Part shown: in pieces, positions 36,771 through 45,600 of the stretch
Numbering within the stretch: the first letter of the stretch is position 1
Layout of the letters: the number at the start of each line of letters is the position of its first letter
Origin: Spirosoma fluviale
GTDB taxonomy: Bacteria > Bacteroidota > Bacteroidia > Cytophagales > Spirosomataceae
Reading direction: 5' to 3'
DNA: 64,000 bases
Assembly: GCF_900230225.1 (NCBI RefSeq)
Contig: NZ_OCNH01000001.1
Location: 2,294,001 to 2,358,000, forward strand
Translations under genes and position numbers: made by a program
Notes under the pieces: generated by a model
What the model was told of the DNA's origin: nothing
Databases searched by the model: none
What the model saw: the letters and a program-made list of their open reading frames with translations, nothing else

Positions 36771-38285
36771 ATGGAAACCCTGGAACTCGTAGAAACACAC
36801 GCAAACCGACCTAAATTCCGGTCGCATTATGATAACTATATTGGCGGCAAGTGGGTACCACCCGTTGGAGGTGAATATTTTGACAACACATCGCCGGTAG
36901 ATGGCAGCCTGATTGCCAAGATGCCCCGTTCGAAAGCGGCCGACGTTGATCTGGCCGTTGCGGCAGCTCAAAAAGCATTTGAAACCTGGGGGAAAACATC
37001 GGCGACGGAGCGCAGCAAAGTGCTGTTACAAATTGCCGATGTGATTGAAAAGAATCTGGAATTTCTGGCTCGTGTCGAGACGGTTGAAAATGGCAAGGCC
37101 CTCCGCGAAACGATGGCTGCCGATCTACCCCTCTGCGTCGATCACTTCCGCTATTTTGCGGGTGTTATCCGCGCTGAAGAAGGCTCAGCCACCGAATTGA
37201 ACGCTGATACACTATCCCTGATTATTAAAGAGCCGGTAGGCGTCGTGGGCCAGATCATTCCCTGGAACTTCCCGCTGCTGATGGCTACCTGGAAGTTAGC
37301 TCCTGCCCTGGCTGCCGGTTGCTGCGTCGTGATCAAACCCGCCGAGCAAACGCCAACGTCGCTGGCAATTATGTTCGAACTGCTGGAAGGCATCGTACCG
37401 GCCGGGGTGGTGAACATCATTCAGGGTTTCGGTCCGGAAGCGGGCAAACCACTGGCTCAACACAAGGGCATCAATAAAGTAGCCTTCACCGGCGAAACCA
37501 CCACCGGGCGGCTGATTATGCAGTATGCATCGGAGAACCTCATTCCGGTTACGATGGAACTGGGCGGTAAATCGCCGAACATCTTCATGAAATCCATTGC
37601 CGACCACGACGATGAGTTTTTCGACAAGTGCGTAGAAGGTGCCGTGATGTTTGCGCTCAACCAGGGTGAAATCTGCACCTGCCCCTCGCGTTTGCTGGTT
37701 CACGAAGACATCTACGACAAGTTCATGGAGCGGGTTATCGCTCGTACCAAAGCCATCAAACTCGGTCACCCGCTCGATCCGGACACCATGATGGGTGCCC
37801 AGGCCAGCAACGACCAGTACGAGAAAATTCTGTCGTACATCGACATCGGTAAGCAGGAAGGTGCCGAAGTGCTGACCGGTGGCGGCCCAGCCGATAGCGT
37901 TGAGGGTGGTTTCTACATTCAGCCAACCATCTTCAAAGGCAACAACAAAATGCGGATTTTCCAGGAAGAAATCTTCGGACCTGTCCTGTCGGTAACGACC
38001 TTTAAAGACGCCGACGAAGCCGTTGCCATTGCCAATGATACGTTATATGGTCTGGGTGCCGGTTTCTGGTCGCGCGATGCCCATGAGCTGTACACCATTC
38101 CCCGGCAAATTCAGGCTGGTCGTGTGTGGGTCAACTGCTACCACGATTACCCGGCGCACGCACCGTTTGGCGGCTACAAGAAGTCGGGCTTCGGTCGCGA
38201 GAACCACCTGATGATGTTAAACCATTACCGTCAGGTGAAAAACCTGCTGATCTCGTACAGCAAGAACAAGCTTGGCTTCTTTTGA
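36771..38285 (+). CDS. NAD-dependent aldehyde dehydrogenase
   Basis: 504 residues. ALDH superfamily with all key residues: Asn166 in PWNFPLL, Lys189 in VIKPAEQTP, Glu263 in [10 protein letters not shown] and the nucleophile Cys302 in [10 protein letters not shown]. Similarity is closest to the acetaldehyde dehydrogenase type (AldB/ExaC), supported by the [11 protein letters not shown] and [14 protein letters not shown] motifs and by the neighbouring DUF779 gene, which regularly accompanies that type. It oxidises short aldehydes to acids, ending alcohol oxidation. First gene of a cluster with EthD and DUF779 genes; divergent AraC regulator. Confidence 0.93.
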   Translation: METLELVETHANRPKFRSHYDNYIGGKWVPPVGGEYFDNTSPVDGSLIAKMPRSKAADVDLAVAAAQKAFETWGKTSATERSKVLLQIADVIEKNLEFLARVETVENGKALRETMAADLPLCVDHFRYFAGVIRAEEGSATELNADTLSLIIKEPVGVVGQIIPWNFPLLMATWKLAPALAAGCCVVIKPAEQTPTSLAIMFELLEGIVPAGVVNIIQGFGPEAGKPLAQHKGINKVAFTGETTTGRLIMQYASENLIPVTMELGGKSPNIFMKSIADHDDEFFDKCVEGAVMFALNQGEICTCPSRLLVHEDIYDKFMERVIARTKAIKLGHPLDPDTMMGAQASNDQYEKILSYIDIGKQEGAEVLTGGGPADSVEGGFYIQPTIFKGNNKMRIFQEEIFGPVLSVTTFKDADEAVAIANDTLYGLGAGFWSRDAHELYTIPRQIQAGRVWVNCYHDYPAHAPFGGYKKSGFGRENHLMMLNHYRQVKNLLISYSKNKLGFF

Positions 38286-38291
38286 TAAAGC

Positions 38292-38370
38292 GTGAACGAA
38301 CGAAAGAGTGAACGAGCGAACGAACTGGCCCACGCCTGACTTTCGCTCGTTCACTCTTTCGTTCGTTCAC
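38292..38370. repeat. 29-bp perfect inverted repeat
   Basis: 38292-38320 is the exact reverse complement of 38342-38370, with a 21-base loop. The arms are made of short words (GAACGAACG, AGTGAACGAGCG). It lies 7 bases after the aldehyde dehydrogenase stop and 35 before the EthD start, so it may terminate or attenuate within the cluster. Confidence 0.75.
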
Positions 38371-38404
38371 TCGTTTACCAGTTCACCACTTTTCTCATTT
38401 CGTT

Positions 38405-38710
38405 ATGATTCGTCTTACCGTTCTTTACCCGAAAACAGAAACTAGTCAGTTCGATCTGACGTATTACCTGGAAAAACACATTCCGTTGGTTAAAGAGCGG
38501 CTGACACCGTTTGGCCTTGTTGAGGTTGACATGAATGAAGCGTTGCCGGGTGGCGACGCGCTTCCTCCTTATGCCATGATAACTTTTCTGGCATTCAACA
38601 CACCGGAAGAGCTGGATAAAGGCATGGGAACACATGGCGGTGAACTGCTGGGTGATATTCCTAACTTTACGGATGTTGAACCCCTGACTCAGGTAGTTCG
38701 GGTACTTTAA
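38405..38710 (+). CDS. EthD domain protein
   Basis: 101 residues, a single dimeric alpha/beta-barrel EthD domain: IRLTVLYPKTETSQFDLTYY, the conserved KHIPLVKERLTPFG, and YAMITFLAFNTPEEL near residue 58. EthD was first described as needed for ethyl tert-butyl ether degradation; related small proteins help oxidise or transport hydrophobic substrates, with no clear reaction. Between aldehyde dehydrogenase and DUF779 genes on the same strand, 23 bases before the latter. Confidence 0.88.
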   Translation: MIRLTVLYPKTETSQFDLTYYLEKHIPLVKERLTPFGLVEVDMNEALPGGDALPPYAMITFLAFNTPEELDKGMGTHGGELLGDIPNFTDVEPLTQVVRVL

Positions 38711-38733
38711 AATCTTGTCAATAATTCCCGCTT

Positions 38734-39123
38734 ATGACGACTCAAACAACTTCCCGCGTTAATGTAACCCCGTCGGCTTCGGATATTATCAGTAAAGTTC
38801 GGGCAGAGCATGGCCCGCTGATGTTCCATCAGAGCGGGGGCTGCTGCGATGGTTCCTCGCCGATGTGTTATGAAGATGGCGAATTTATCATTGGCTCGTC
38901 GGACGTATTACTAGGGCAGATTGACGGATGTAATTTCTGGATGTCGAGCGACCAGTTCGAGTACTGGCAACATACGCACTTAACCATCGATGTTACCCCC
39001 GGCCGGGGCGCCAGTTTCTCACTGGAAATACCGATGGGCGTTCGGTTTATGATTCGGTCGCGCTTGTTCGAGCCCGACGAAATGGAACACCTGGCCCCGG
39101 TACACGTTGGGCCGCTGGAGTAG
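38734..39123 (+). CDS. DUF779 family protein
   Basis: 129 residues. Full-length DUF779: IISKVRAEHGPLMFHQSGGC, the Cys-rich SGGCCDGSSPMCY, then YWQHTHLTIDVTPGRGASFS and EIPMGVRFMIRSRLF. The family is almost always linked to aldehyde dehydrogenases of the AldB type, here too. Role unknown; the conserved Cys pair and Cys in SPMCY could bind a metal. Last gene of the cluster, followed by a terminator-like hairpin. Confidence 0.92.
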   Translation: MTTQTTSRVNVTPSASDIISKVRAEHGPLMFHQSGGCCDGSSPMCYEDGEFIIGSSDVLLGQIDGCNFWMSSDQFEYWQHTHLTIDVTPGRGASFSLEIPMGVRFMIRSRLFEPDEMEHLAPVHVGPLE

Positions 39124-39145
39124 GTTTACAGTTTATAGTATACGA

Positions 39146-39192
39146 TAGCTGGCGCGGGCAAACCGGAACGCCGGACCGACCCGCGCCAGCTA
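39146..39192. terminator. 13-bp perfect hairpin
   Basis: TAGCTGGCGCGGG (39146-39158) pairs with CCCGCGCCAGCTA (39180-39192), 23 bases after the DUF779 stop. Confidence 0.75.
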
Positions 39193-39212
39193 ACACTACA
39201 CCTAATAACCCC

Positions 39213-39243
39213 TTGACAATCAAGTTCATTTAGCGTACATTCG
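39213..39243 (+). promoter_or_regulatory. Candidate promoter of the DoxX gene
   Basis: TTG at 39213-39215 and TACATTCG (39236-39243, one mismatch to TAnnTTTG) are separated by 20 bases, the usual Bacteroidota spacing; the ATG is 29 bases further on. Confidence 0.45.
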
Positions 39244-39271
39244 GTTTGTATTCACTAAACCGCTTACAGCT

Positions 39272-39706
39272 ATGAACCTATTAAATCGCGTTGAACACTG
39301 GGGCGACACGCATCACCCCGCGTGGACGGATGGTTTGCGGATTGTGTTAGGGATTATTCTCTTTCTGAAAGGCGTAAGTTTCATTAGCGACACGGCTTAC
39401 CTGACCAATCTGGTGGGTGGCCTTCACTTCGGCCTTTTCCCGGTTATTCTCGTTCATTACGTAGCCTTCGCGCATTTGATGGGCGGGTTTCTGATCGCCG
39501 TTGGCTGTCTGACCCGCCTGATGGTCATCCTTCAGCTTCCTATTCTGGTGGGTGCGCTTTTCTTCGTCAATATTCGTCAGGGCTTCTCGCCGATGAATTC
39601 TGAATTGTGGCTTTCGCTCATCGTTCTGGCGCTGTTGTTGACCTTTTTGGTGCTCGGTTCCGGTCGCTTTTCAATGGACGAACACGTCAAACAAAACGCT
39701 CGCTAA
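39272..39706 (+). CDS. DoxX-family membrane protein
   Basis: 144 residues with four predicted transmembrane helices (about 24-42, 58-80, 82-100, 113-131), the DoxX/SURF4-like layout. Stretches such as LRIVLGIILFLKGVSFI and VHYVAFAHLMGGFLIAVG are typical. DoxX-like proteins are associated with redox stress and respiratory thiol oxidation, without a proven enzymatic role in most cases. Monocistronic or followed by the small Ser-rich ORF 35 bases on. Confidence 0.88.
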   Translation: MNLLNRVEHWGDTHHPAWTDGLRIVLGIILFLKGVSFISDTAYLTNLVGGLHFGLFPVILVHYVAFAHLMGGFLIAVGCLTRLMVILQLPILVGALFFVNIRQGFSPMNSELWLSLIVLALLLTFLVLGSGRFSMDEHVKQNAR

Positions 39707-39741
39707 CCGGTTTTTCTGCCACAACTAAACCAAACAACGTT

Positions 39742-39936
39742 ATGGCAGACAAGACTCTGGAAAAAGTCGAAGAATCGTACGAAGGCCAGCGCATTACCGA
39801 TAATCAGGACAACGGCACTGGTCATGGCGAGAAAGGAAACGGTCGGAGTTCAACCTCGCACAAAAGCTCGTCGAAAAGCAGCCGTAGTGCAGGTGGTTCA
39901 ACGGGGGGTAGCAAAGGCGGCAGTAAGTCCAACTAA
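39742..39936 (+). CDS. Small Ser/Gly/Lys-rich protein
   Basis: 64 residues from ATG 39742 (MADKTLEKVEESYEGQRITD). The second half is low complexity: SSTSHKSSSKSSRSAGG and GSTGGSKGGSKSN. Probably a real gene: it starts 35 bases after the DoxX stop with good codon use at the N terminus. No family recognised; basic Ser-rich tails suggest nucleic-acid or surface interaction, which is speculation. Confidence 0.55.
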   Translation: MADKTLEKVEESYEGQRITDNQDNGTGHGEKGNGRSSTSHKSSSKSSRSAGGSTGGSKGGSKSN

Positions 39937-39956
39937 ATCCGTAAAGCGATACTGGT

Positions 39957-40139
39957 ATGAACCTGTTTATCAGGTATTATTCGCCACAGATTGGTGGGGC
40001 CAATAGTTCAAAGAACCAGAAAGAAGAAGGCAAAGCCGGTAAAAACGGCAGCCATCAACGGTCGACAAAAAAGACGACGGAGAAGAGCGATCCGGATAAA
40101 ACCGAGAATACAAAAAAGAACGCCAACAGCGTCGATTAA
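39957..40139 (+). CDS. Small Lys/Asn-rich protein
   Basis: 60 residues (MNLFIRYYSPQIGGANSSKN then a Lys/Glu/Thr-rich hydrophilic tail ending KKNANSVD). It begins 20 bases after the previous small gene and is similarly low in complexity and highly charged. No family recognised. The overlapping frame 39991-40179 is a worse candidate. Existence as a gene is uncertain. Confidence 0.4.
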   Translation: MNLFIRYYSPQIGGANSSKNQKEEGKAGKNGSHQRSTKKTTEKSDPDKTENTKKNANSVD

Positions 40140-40145
40140 CCAAAA

Positions 40146-40172
40146 AGAAGGCCCGTTACTGACGGGCCTTCT
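40146..40172. terminator. Bidirectional terminator
   Basis: AGAAGGCCCGT (40146-40156) pairs with ACGGGCCTTCT (40162-40172), flanked by an A-run on the left, between convergent genes. Confidence 0.85.
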
Positions 40173-40175
40173 TCA

Positions 40176-41228
40176 TTAAAAAATATAGCGAATCTCGCAC
40201 CAGGGTATCTCATCACGGACCATATCCTCAAAAACGGCAATCATTTTTCGTTTCAGCTGATGCTCGTATCGGATGTTCCAGCCCCCGAACTGACTCACTT
40301 TGCTTTCCTGCAATTCGGGTACCCAAAGCAGTTCTTCGGCCTTTGGGTTGATGGCCAGATTGGCCTGGTGCTGCCGTTGGTTATGCGTCAGGAATATGCC
40401 TTCGCACTTGAGCTGTTGCCGAACTTCGGGGCGGAGGGATGCGTCGAGTTGGCGGAATAACTCGCGGTAATCGTTTCGCCAGGCTTTCTTATCCCCGTCG
40501 GGACCACTATAGACGATAACGGGTGAGAAATTAACGTGTACCTCATACCCGGCATCGTAAAAATCATTGATGGCGGCTATGCGCTTTTCAATGGAATCGG
40601 TCCGCACATCGACCAGCTTGCTGACATGGGCAGGCATCAGGCTAAACCGGATACGTATCTTCCGCTTCGGGTCGAAGTCGAGCATCATTGGATTCACGAA
40701 CTTCGTCGCGAAGGTGGCTTTGGCTTTGGGATGGTCGCGGTAGAATTCGAACACCTGCTGAATACCCGGCGTCAGGTCGTAGTCGACGGATATATCGGAA
40801 TTACAGCCAATGTCGTAGGTCCAGAAGGTGGCATCCGTTTGGTTAATGGGTTTGGGCCAGGCCAGCGTGTTGACGTGGGTGTCGATACTGCTCAGGTTTT
40901 CGTCGATGTTGGTAAAGAGCGTGATGGGATTCACGTTCTTGTGCCGGTCGACATAGCAGTAGGTACAGGCACCAAAGCAGCCATTGGCCAGACTCGGCGC
41001 GATGTAATCCGAACTCCGGCCGCTCCATTTGATGTCCTGCGTTTTGAGTTTACCCAGCACCAGCACGTCGGACTTCACCTTAAAGTGGTTCATCCCCAGC
41101 TCCGGCAAGCGGTTATGCTGCTTCACTTCGAGCGTTTCGGCCTGCGGGAACTGAGACAAAACCGCTTTTCCCCTATCGTTGAGCGCGTCGGCAGTATACA
41201 GGATAATTGACGGATTGAAATCGGGCAT
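40176..41228 (-). CDS. Spore-photoproduct-lyase-like radical SAM protein
   Basis: 350 residues. Radical SAM cluster motif Cys84-x3-Cys88-x2-Cys91 (NGCFGACTYCYVDRHKN) as in spore photoproduct lyase SplB, together with the N-terminal SIILYTADALNDRG, YIAPSLANGC, and later FATKFVNPMMLDFDP and VHVNFSPVIVYSG motifs. SplB repairs the spore photoproduct thymine dimer in Bacillus; the organism here should not form spores, so the substrate may be another DNA lesion. Additional Cys near residues 142 and 345 could be the hydrogen-atom donor; I cannot decide. Convergent with the small Ser/Lys-rich genes. Confidence 0.87.
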   Translation of the reverse strand: MPDFNPSIILYTADALNDRGKAVLSQFPQAETLEVKQHNRLPELGMNHFKVKSDVLVLGKLKTQDIKWSGRSSDYIAPSLANGCFGACTYCYVDRHKNVNPITLFTNIDENLSSIDTHVNTLAWPKPINQTDATFWTYDIGCNSDISVDYDLTPGIQQVFEFYRDHPKAKATFATKFVNPMMLDFDPKRKIRIRFSLMPAHVSKLVDVRTDSIEKRIAAINDFYDAGYEVHVNFSPVIVYSGPDGDKKAWRNDYRELFRQLDASLRPEVRQQLKCEGIFLTHNQRQHQANLAINPKAEELLWVPELQESKVSQFGGWNIRYEHQLKRKMIAVFEDMVRDEIPWCEIRYIF

Positions 41229-41613
41229 AACGTGCGTTTGCAGATGTAACTAATTAACAGCCATCCAATGGGTTTGGTTCAGAAATCCATTACATTAACT
41301 TATTGATTTTCTGATAGTTATCCATTACTTTCAATTAATAGACTGCCAGTTAATATCCTGTAGACAGGGGAAGTTAAAGGGATAGCCAGTCATTCCAATT
41401 TAATCGTTCGAGTGGGTTGTGCCTTTCGAATAACGGAGACTCATCATTAACTAAGCAACAGGTTGACGTAGGGTGCCTAAAAGACCATTGATCTCATTCA
41501 GCTAATAGTTAGGCAAATTGGTCGAAGAAAGGTGGCAATTGGTCGAATAAAGTTTTTTCCCAGTCAGGGGTAATCTTGTTTTGAACAAACTACTACCTTT
41601 TACTGCCTGTCGC
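41229..41613. other. Intergenic region upstream of the ABC-transporter pair
   Basis: 385 bases, AT-rich, no coding frame. It carries the 21-bp-spaced direct repeats (41512-41551) and, at 41571-41578, TAATCTTG, a one-mismatch -7 box. The spore-lyase-like gene is divergent, so both promoters lie here. Confidence 0.5.
41512..41551. promoter_or_regulatory. Direct repeat with 21-bp period, possible regulator site
   Basis: GGCAAATTGGTCGAAGAAA (41512-41530) and GGCAATTGGTCGAATAAA (41534-41551) share the exact core ATTGGTCGAA, whose copies start 21 bases apart, i.e. two helix turns. Located 62 bases before the ABC ATPase ATG, next to the -7 candidate. Such spacing is typical of response-regulator sites, including LytTR type. 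Confidence 0.4.
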
Positions 41614-42543
41614 ATGAATTTAGTTATCGAGAATCTGACCAAAACGTACAGCAATGGGGTTCGGGCCCTCAACGGCATTTCCCTGACCATCGAACCGGGC
41701 TTGTTTGGCCTGCTAGGCCCTAACGGAGCCGGAAAATCATCCCTCATGCGTACGATTGCCACCCTGCAATTACCGGACTCAGGCAGGGTTGTTCTTCAGG
41801 ATGCAGACGGGCAGTCGATTGACGCGGTTACGCAACCTGACGAACTTCGGAAAGTGCTGGGCTATCTGCCACAGGATTTTGGGGTATATCCGCGCATCGA
41901 CGCCCTCACGCTCCTGGATCACCTGGCCGTTCTGAAAGGCATTCATAACCGGGCAGAACGCAAAGAAAGTGTCGAAGCATTGCTACACCGGGTCAACCTA
42001 TGGGACGTTCGTAAGAAAAACCTGAGTAGCTATTCGGGGGGAATGCGCCAGCGATTTGGCATTGCCCAGGCTCTGTTAGGTAATCCTAAACTGATCATTG
42101 TCGATGAACCCACGGCAGGGCTCGACCCCGCCGAGAGCAACCGTTTTCTTAATCTGCTGGCGAATCTGGGCCAGGATGCCATCGTTATTTTATCGACTCA
42201 TATTGTCCAGGATGTGCAGGAACTGTGTCGACAGATGGCCATTATCAACAAAGGGGAGTTACTGCTGTCGGGGCATCCGCTGGAAGCTGTCCGGCAATTA
42301 GAAGGCAAAATCTGGAAGAAACACGTTCAGGCGGCTGAAGTCGAGAGCCTGCATCAAGACTTTGTCATTATTAATGAACGCATGGTTGCCGGAGACCCTG
42401 TCCTGTACGCGTATGCAGAAGCCATGCCGGCATCGGGTTTCATACCCGTTGATGCGGGTCTGGAAGAGGTCTATTTTACGGAGATTACCGGAGCCTCCGA
42501 GCGAGCCAAAAAGCAGCCTGCCCTGTCATCACCAACTTTGTAA
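41614..42543 (+). CDS. ABC transporter ATP-binding protein
   Basis: 309 residues from ATG 41614 (a TTG 11 codons upstream is less likely). Walker A GPNGAGKSS (35-43), signature SYSGGMRQR, Walker B LIIVDEPTAGLDP. ABC-2 exporter type, with a C-terminal extension after the ATPase core. It lies 66 bases upstream of the permease/peptidase gene and is its natural partner. Confidence 0.92.
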   Translation: MNLVIENLTKTYSNGVRALNGISLTIEPGLFGLLGPNGAGKSSLMRTIATLQLPDSGRVVLQDADGQSIDAVTQPDELRKVLGYLPQDFGVYPRIDALTLLDHLAVLKGIHNRAERKESVEALLHRVNLWDVRKKNLSSYSGGMRQRFGIAQALLGNPKLIIVDEPTAGLDPAESNRFLNLLANLGQDAIVILSTHIVQDVQELCRQMAIINKGELLLSGHPLEAVRQLEGKIWKKHVQAAEVESLHQDFVIINERMVAGDPVLYAYAEAMPASGFIPVDAGLEEVYFTEITGASERAKKQPALSSPTL

Positions 42544-42609
42544 CGGACTTCTATATACGCTACCCTACCGACAGCGCCAGCCGCTGGTTGGTTACACTCT
42601 CTTTGTCTT

Positions 42610-45600
42610 ATGAACTGGTTATCTATTCTCCGTTTTGAATTCCGCTACCGCCGGAATCGACCGGCCACCTACCTGTTTTTCAGCCTCTTGCTGGCGCTTA
42701 GTTTTACGCTGGTCACCACTGATGTCCTGAAAGGATTGTCGGGAGGGGCCATAAAGGACAATGCCACGACGGTCATTAACCAACTCAGCCTGCTTTTATT
42801 TCTGATCATGGGCGTTTTTATGGCTTCGGCTATCATGGGGGTTGCCGTCGTACGGGATTTTGAACACCGCACCGATTCACTTTTTTTCACCAAACCCATT
42901 CGTACCTGGGAATACCTGGCAGGGCGCTATCTAGGGGCCATGCTGCTGCTGCTGCTAACCCTCCTGGCCATTCCGCTGGGCATGATGGCTGGCGAAGCGG
43001 CTCCCTGGCGGGAGGCCGAGCGGTTACTGCCTTTTCGGGCGATCAGCTACTGGCAACCTTACTGGACCATGCTGGTACCCAACGCACTGATTGTGGGTAG
43101 CCTGTTCTTTGCGGTGGGGGCGCTGAGCCGGAAAATGCTGGTTGTCTTCACGCAGGGTATGGGCCTACTGATGCTGTATTTACTGTCTGGCATCCTGCTT
43201 TCGCAGTTGGATCGTCGGGAAACGGCAGCTCTACTCGATCCTTTCGGATTGCGGGCGGTTGGTTATCTGACCCAGTATTGGTCAATTGCTCAGCAAAATA
43301 ACCAGCTGGTGACCCTATCCGATACGCTGCTCTGGAACCGGTTGCTTTGGCTGGGCGTCGCCCTGCTCATGCTGGGCGTTACCTTTCGGTTTTTCTCCTA
43401 CCAAACGTCGGGGGGACTGATGGTCCGGAAACGGCCCCTGGCGGATGGAATCCTGCCATCCGGGGGGGGCATCAACCAGCGCCAGCCCATCCATGCGCTT
43501 CCTCAGTCGGTTAAGCACCGGTATGGCACCTGGGTCAGAATCAGTGATTTAGGACGGCTAACGCTATTTTATGCTCGGCTGATCGGGAAAGACCTGCCCT
43601 TTATGGCCCTCAGCCTTGGCGGGTTGGGTATGTTCCTCTTTGTCGCGCTCGACGATGCCGGCGGCTGGTACGGCTCCCGAACCTTACCAACGACCTACGT
43701 AATGCTCAACAAAATGAGCATTTTCACGGGCTTGTTTCTGTTTATCCTGATGGTTTTGTACGTCGGTGATTTAATCTGGAAAGAGCGAGATGTACGCATT
43801 AACCTGATTCATGATGCCCTGCCCGTGCCCAACTGGGTGGTCCTGTTGAGTAAATACCTGGGGCTGGGGCTGGCCTTTGTTTTACTGCTGACACTGGCGA
43901 TTGGCATCGGGGCGTTGATACAGGTTGTAAAAGGGGGCGCTTCCCTGATTGACTGGTCGGTGTATGCCGTGAGCCTCTACGGGGATGCGCTGGGTGGGCT
44001 GTTGATATTCATGCTGCTGGGCTTTTTTATCCATACGCTGGTAAACAACAAGTTTGCCGGTCATGCACTCTTAATTTTGTTTTTCGTTGCCCTGGGTGTG
44101 GTCTCGTATCTGGGCGTTGAACACCGGTTGTTGTTATTCGATTCGGCTTCGCTGGGTTTGTACTCGGATATGAACGGCTTTGGCCATAATGTAACCCCGT
44201 TCTCCTGGACAAGCCTATACTGGTCGGCCTTTGGCGCGTTGTTGTTTGCCACTGCCGTAGTGCTGTCTGTTCGCGGCTCCGATGAACTGTTCAAATTGCG
44301 CCTGCGCATTGGGCGGCATCAGTTAACGCGCCCGGTGCTGACGTTTGGGTTGGCTATACTGATCGTATTTGTGTCGAGCGGGTCCTATATCTATTACAAC
44401 ACCAATGTGCTGAATGAATACCAGAACAGCAAAACCGGCGAAGCTCAGCAGGCGGCTTACGAAAAGACATTGAAGCAATACGACGGACTGCCTCAGCCCC
44501 GAATTACGGCTATTGTGGTGCAGGTAGACCTGTTCCCCGAAACGCGCGATTTTATGGCGAAGGGCCATTATATGTTAAAAAACAAGACGAAAGTGCCGAT
44601 TCGGACCCTGCACCTGCAAACCTATCCGGCCGACGAAATGCAGGTAAAACAGCTCAGCCTATCGGTTCCGAATCGGCTGGACACAAAATACATCGCAGAT
44701 TACGCCTATCGTATGTATCAGCTGGATACCCCCCTGCAACCCGGCGATAGCCTGAAACTTGACTTTCAACTGCTCTATCGTACCAGCGGTTTCAAAAATG
44801 GGGGAACAAACATCGACATCGTTCAGAACGGTACGTTTTTTACCAACCAGTATTTTCCCGGCATTGGCTACAACGAAAACTATGAACTGGCCAGTGATGA
44901 TACGCGCCGGGAGCATGGCCTTAAGCCCAAAGAGCGCCAACGGGCACAAACCGACTCAACCGGCCGACGGCAGAGCGTGATGGGCGGTGATGCCGACCAG
45001 GTTCGGTTTGCCATGACGCTGAGTACCGCCCCCGACCAGATTGCCATTGCGCCGGGTTATCTTCAGAAAGAATGGCGGCAGACCGGCCCCGATGGCCAGC
45101 CCCGACGGTATTTTCGCTATGAGATGGATGCGCCCATCGCCAATTTTTATTCCATTGTTTCGGCCCGGTATCAGATCAAAAAAGAGCGTTACACCAGTCC
45201 GGGAGGGCAGCTGGTTAGTCTGGAAATCTACTATCACCGCGGGCACACCAAAAATCTGGACCGTATGATGCGTGGAATGAAAGCCGCCCTGGACTATTAT
45301 CAGTCTAACTACGGTCCGTTTCAACATCGGCAATTACGGATTATGGAGTTTCCCCGCTACCGTGGCTATGCGCAGTCGTTTGCCAATACCATCCCGTTTG
45401 GTGAAGACATGGGCTTCGTGTCCAACATTAACGATGAGACCGATATTGACATTCCCTTCTTTGTAACGGCTCATGAAACGGCTCACCAATGGTGGGGCCA
45501 TCAGGTGACGGAGGCCGATGTAAAAGGGAGTGCCATGTTGTCCGAATCACTGTCCGAATACAGTGCCCTGATGGTGATGAAACACCACTATCCGAAAGAG

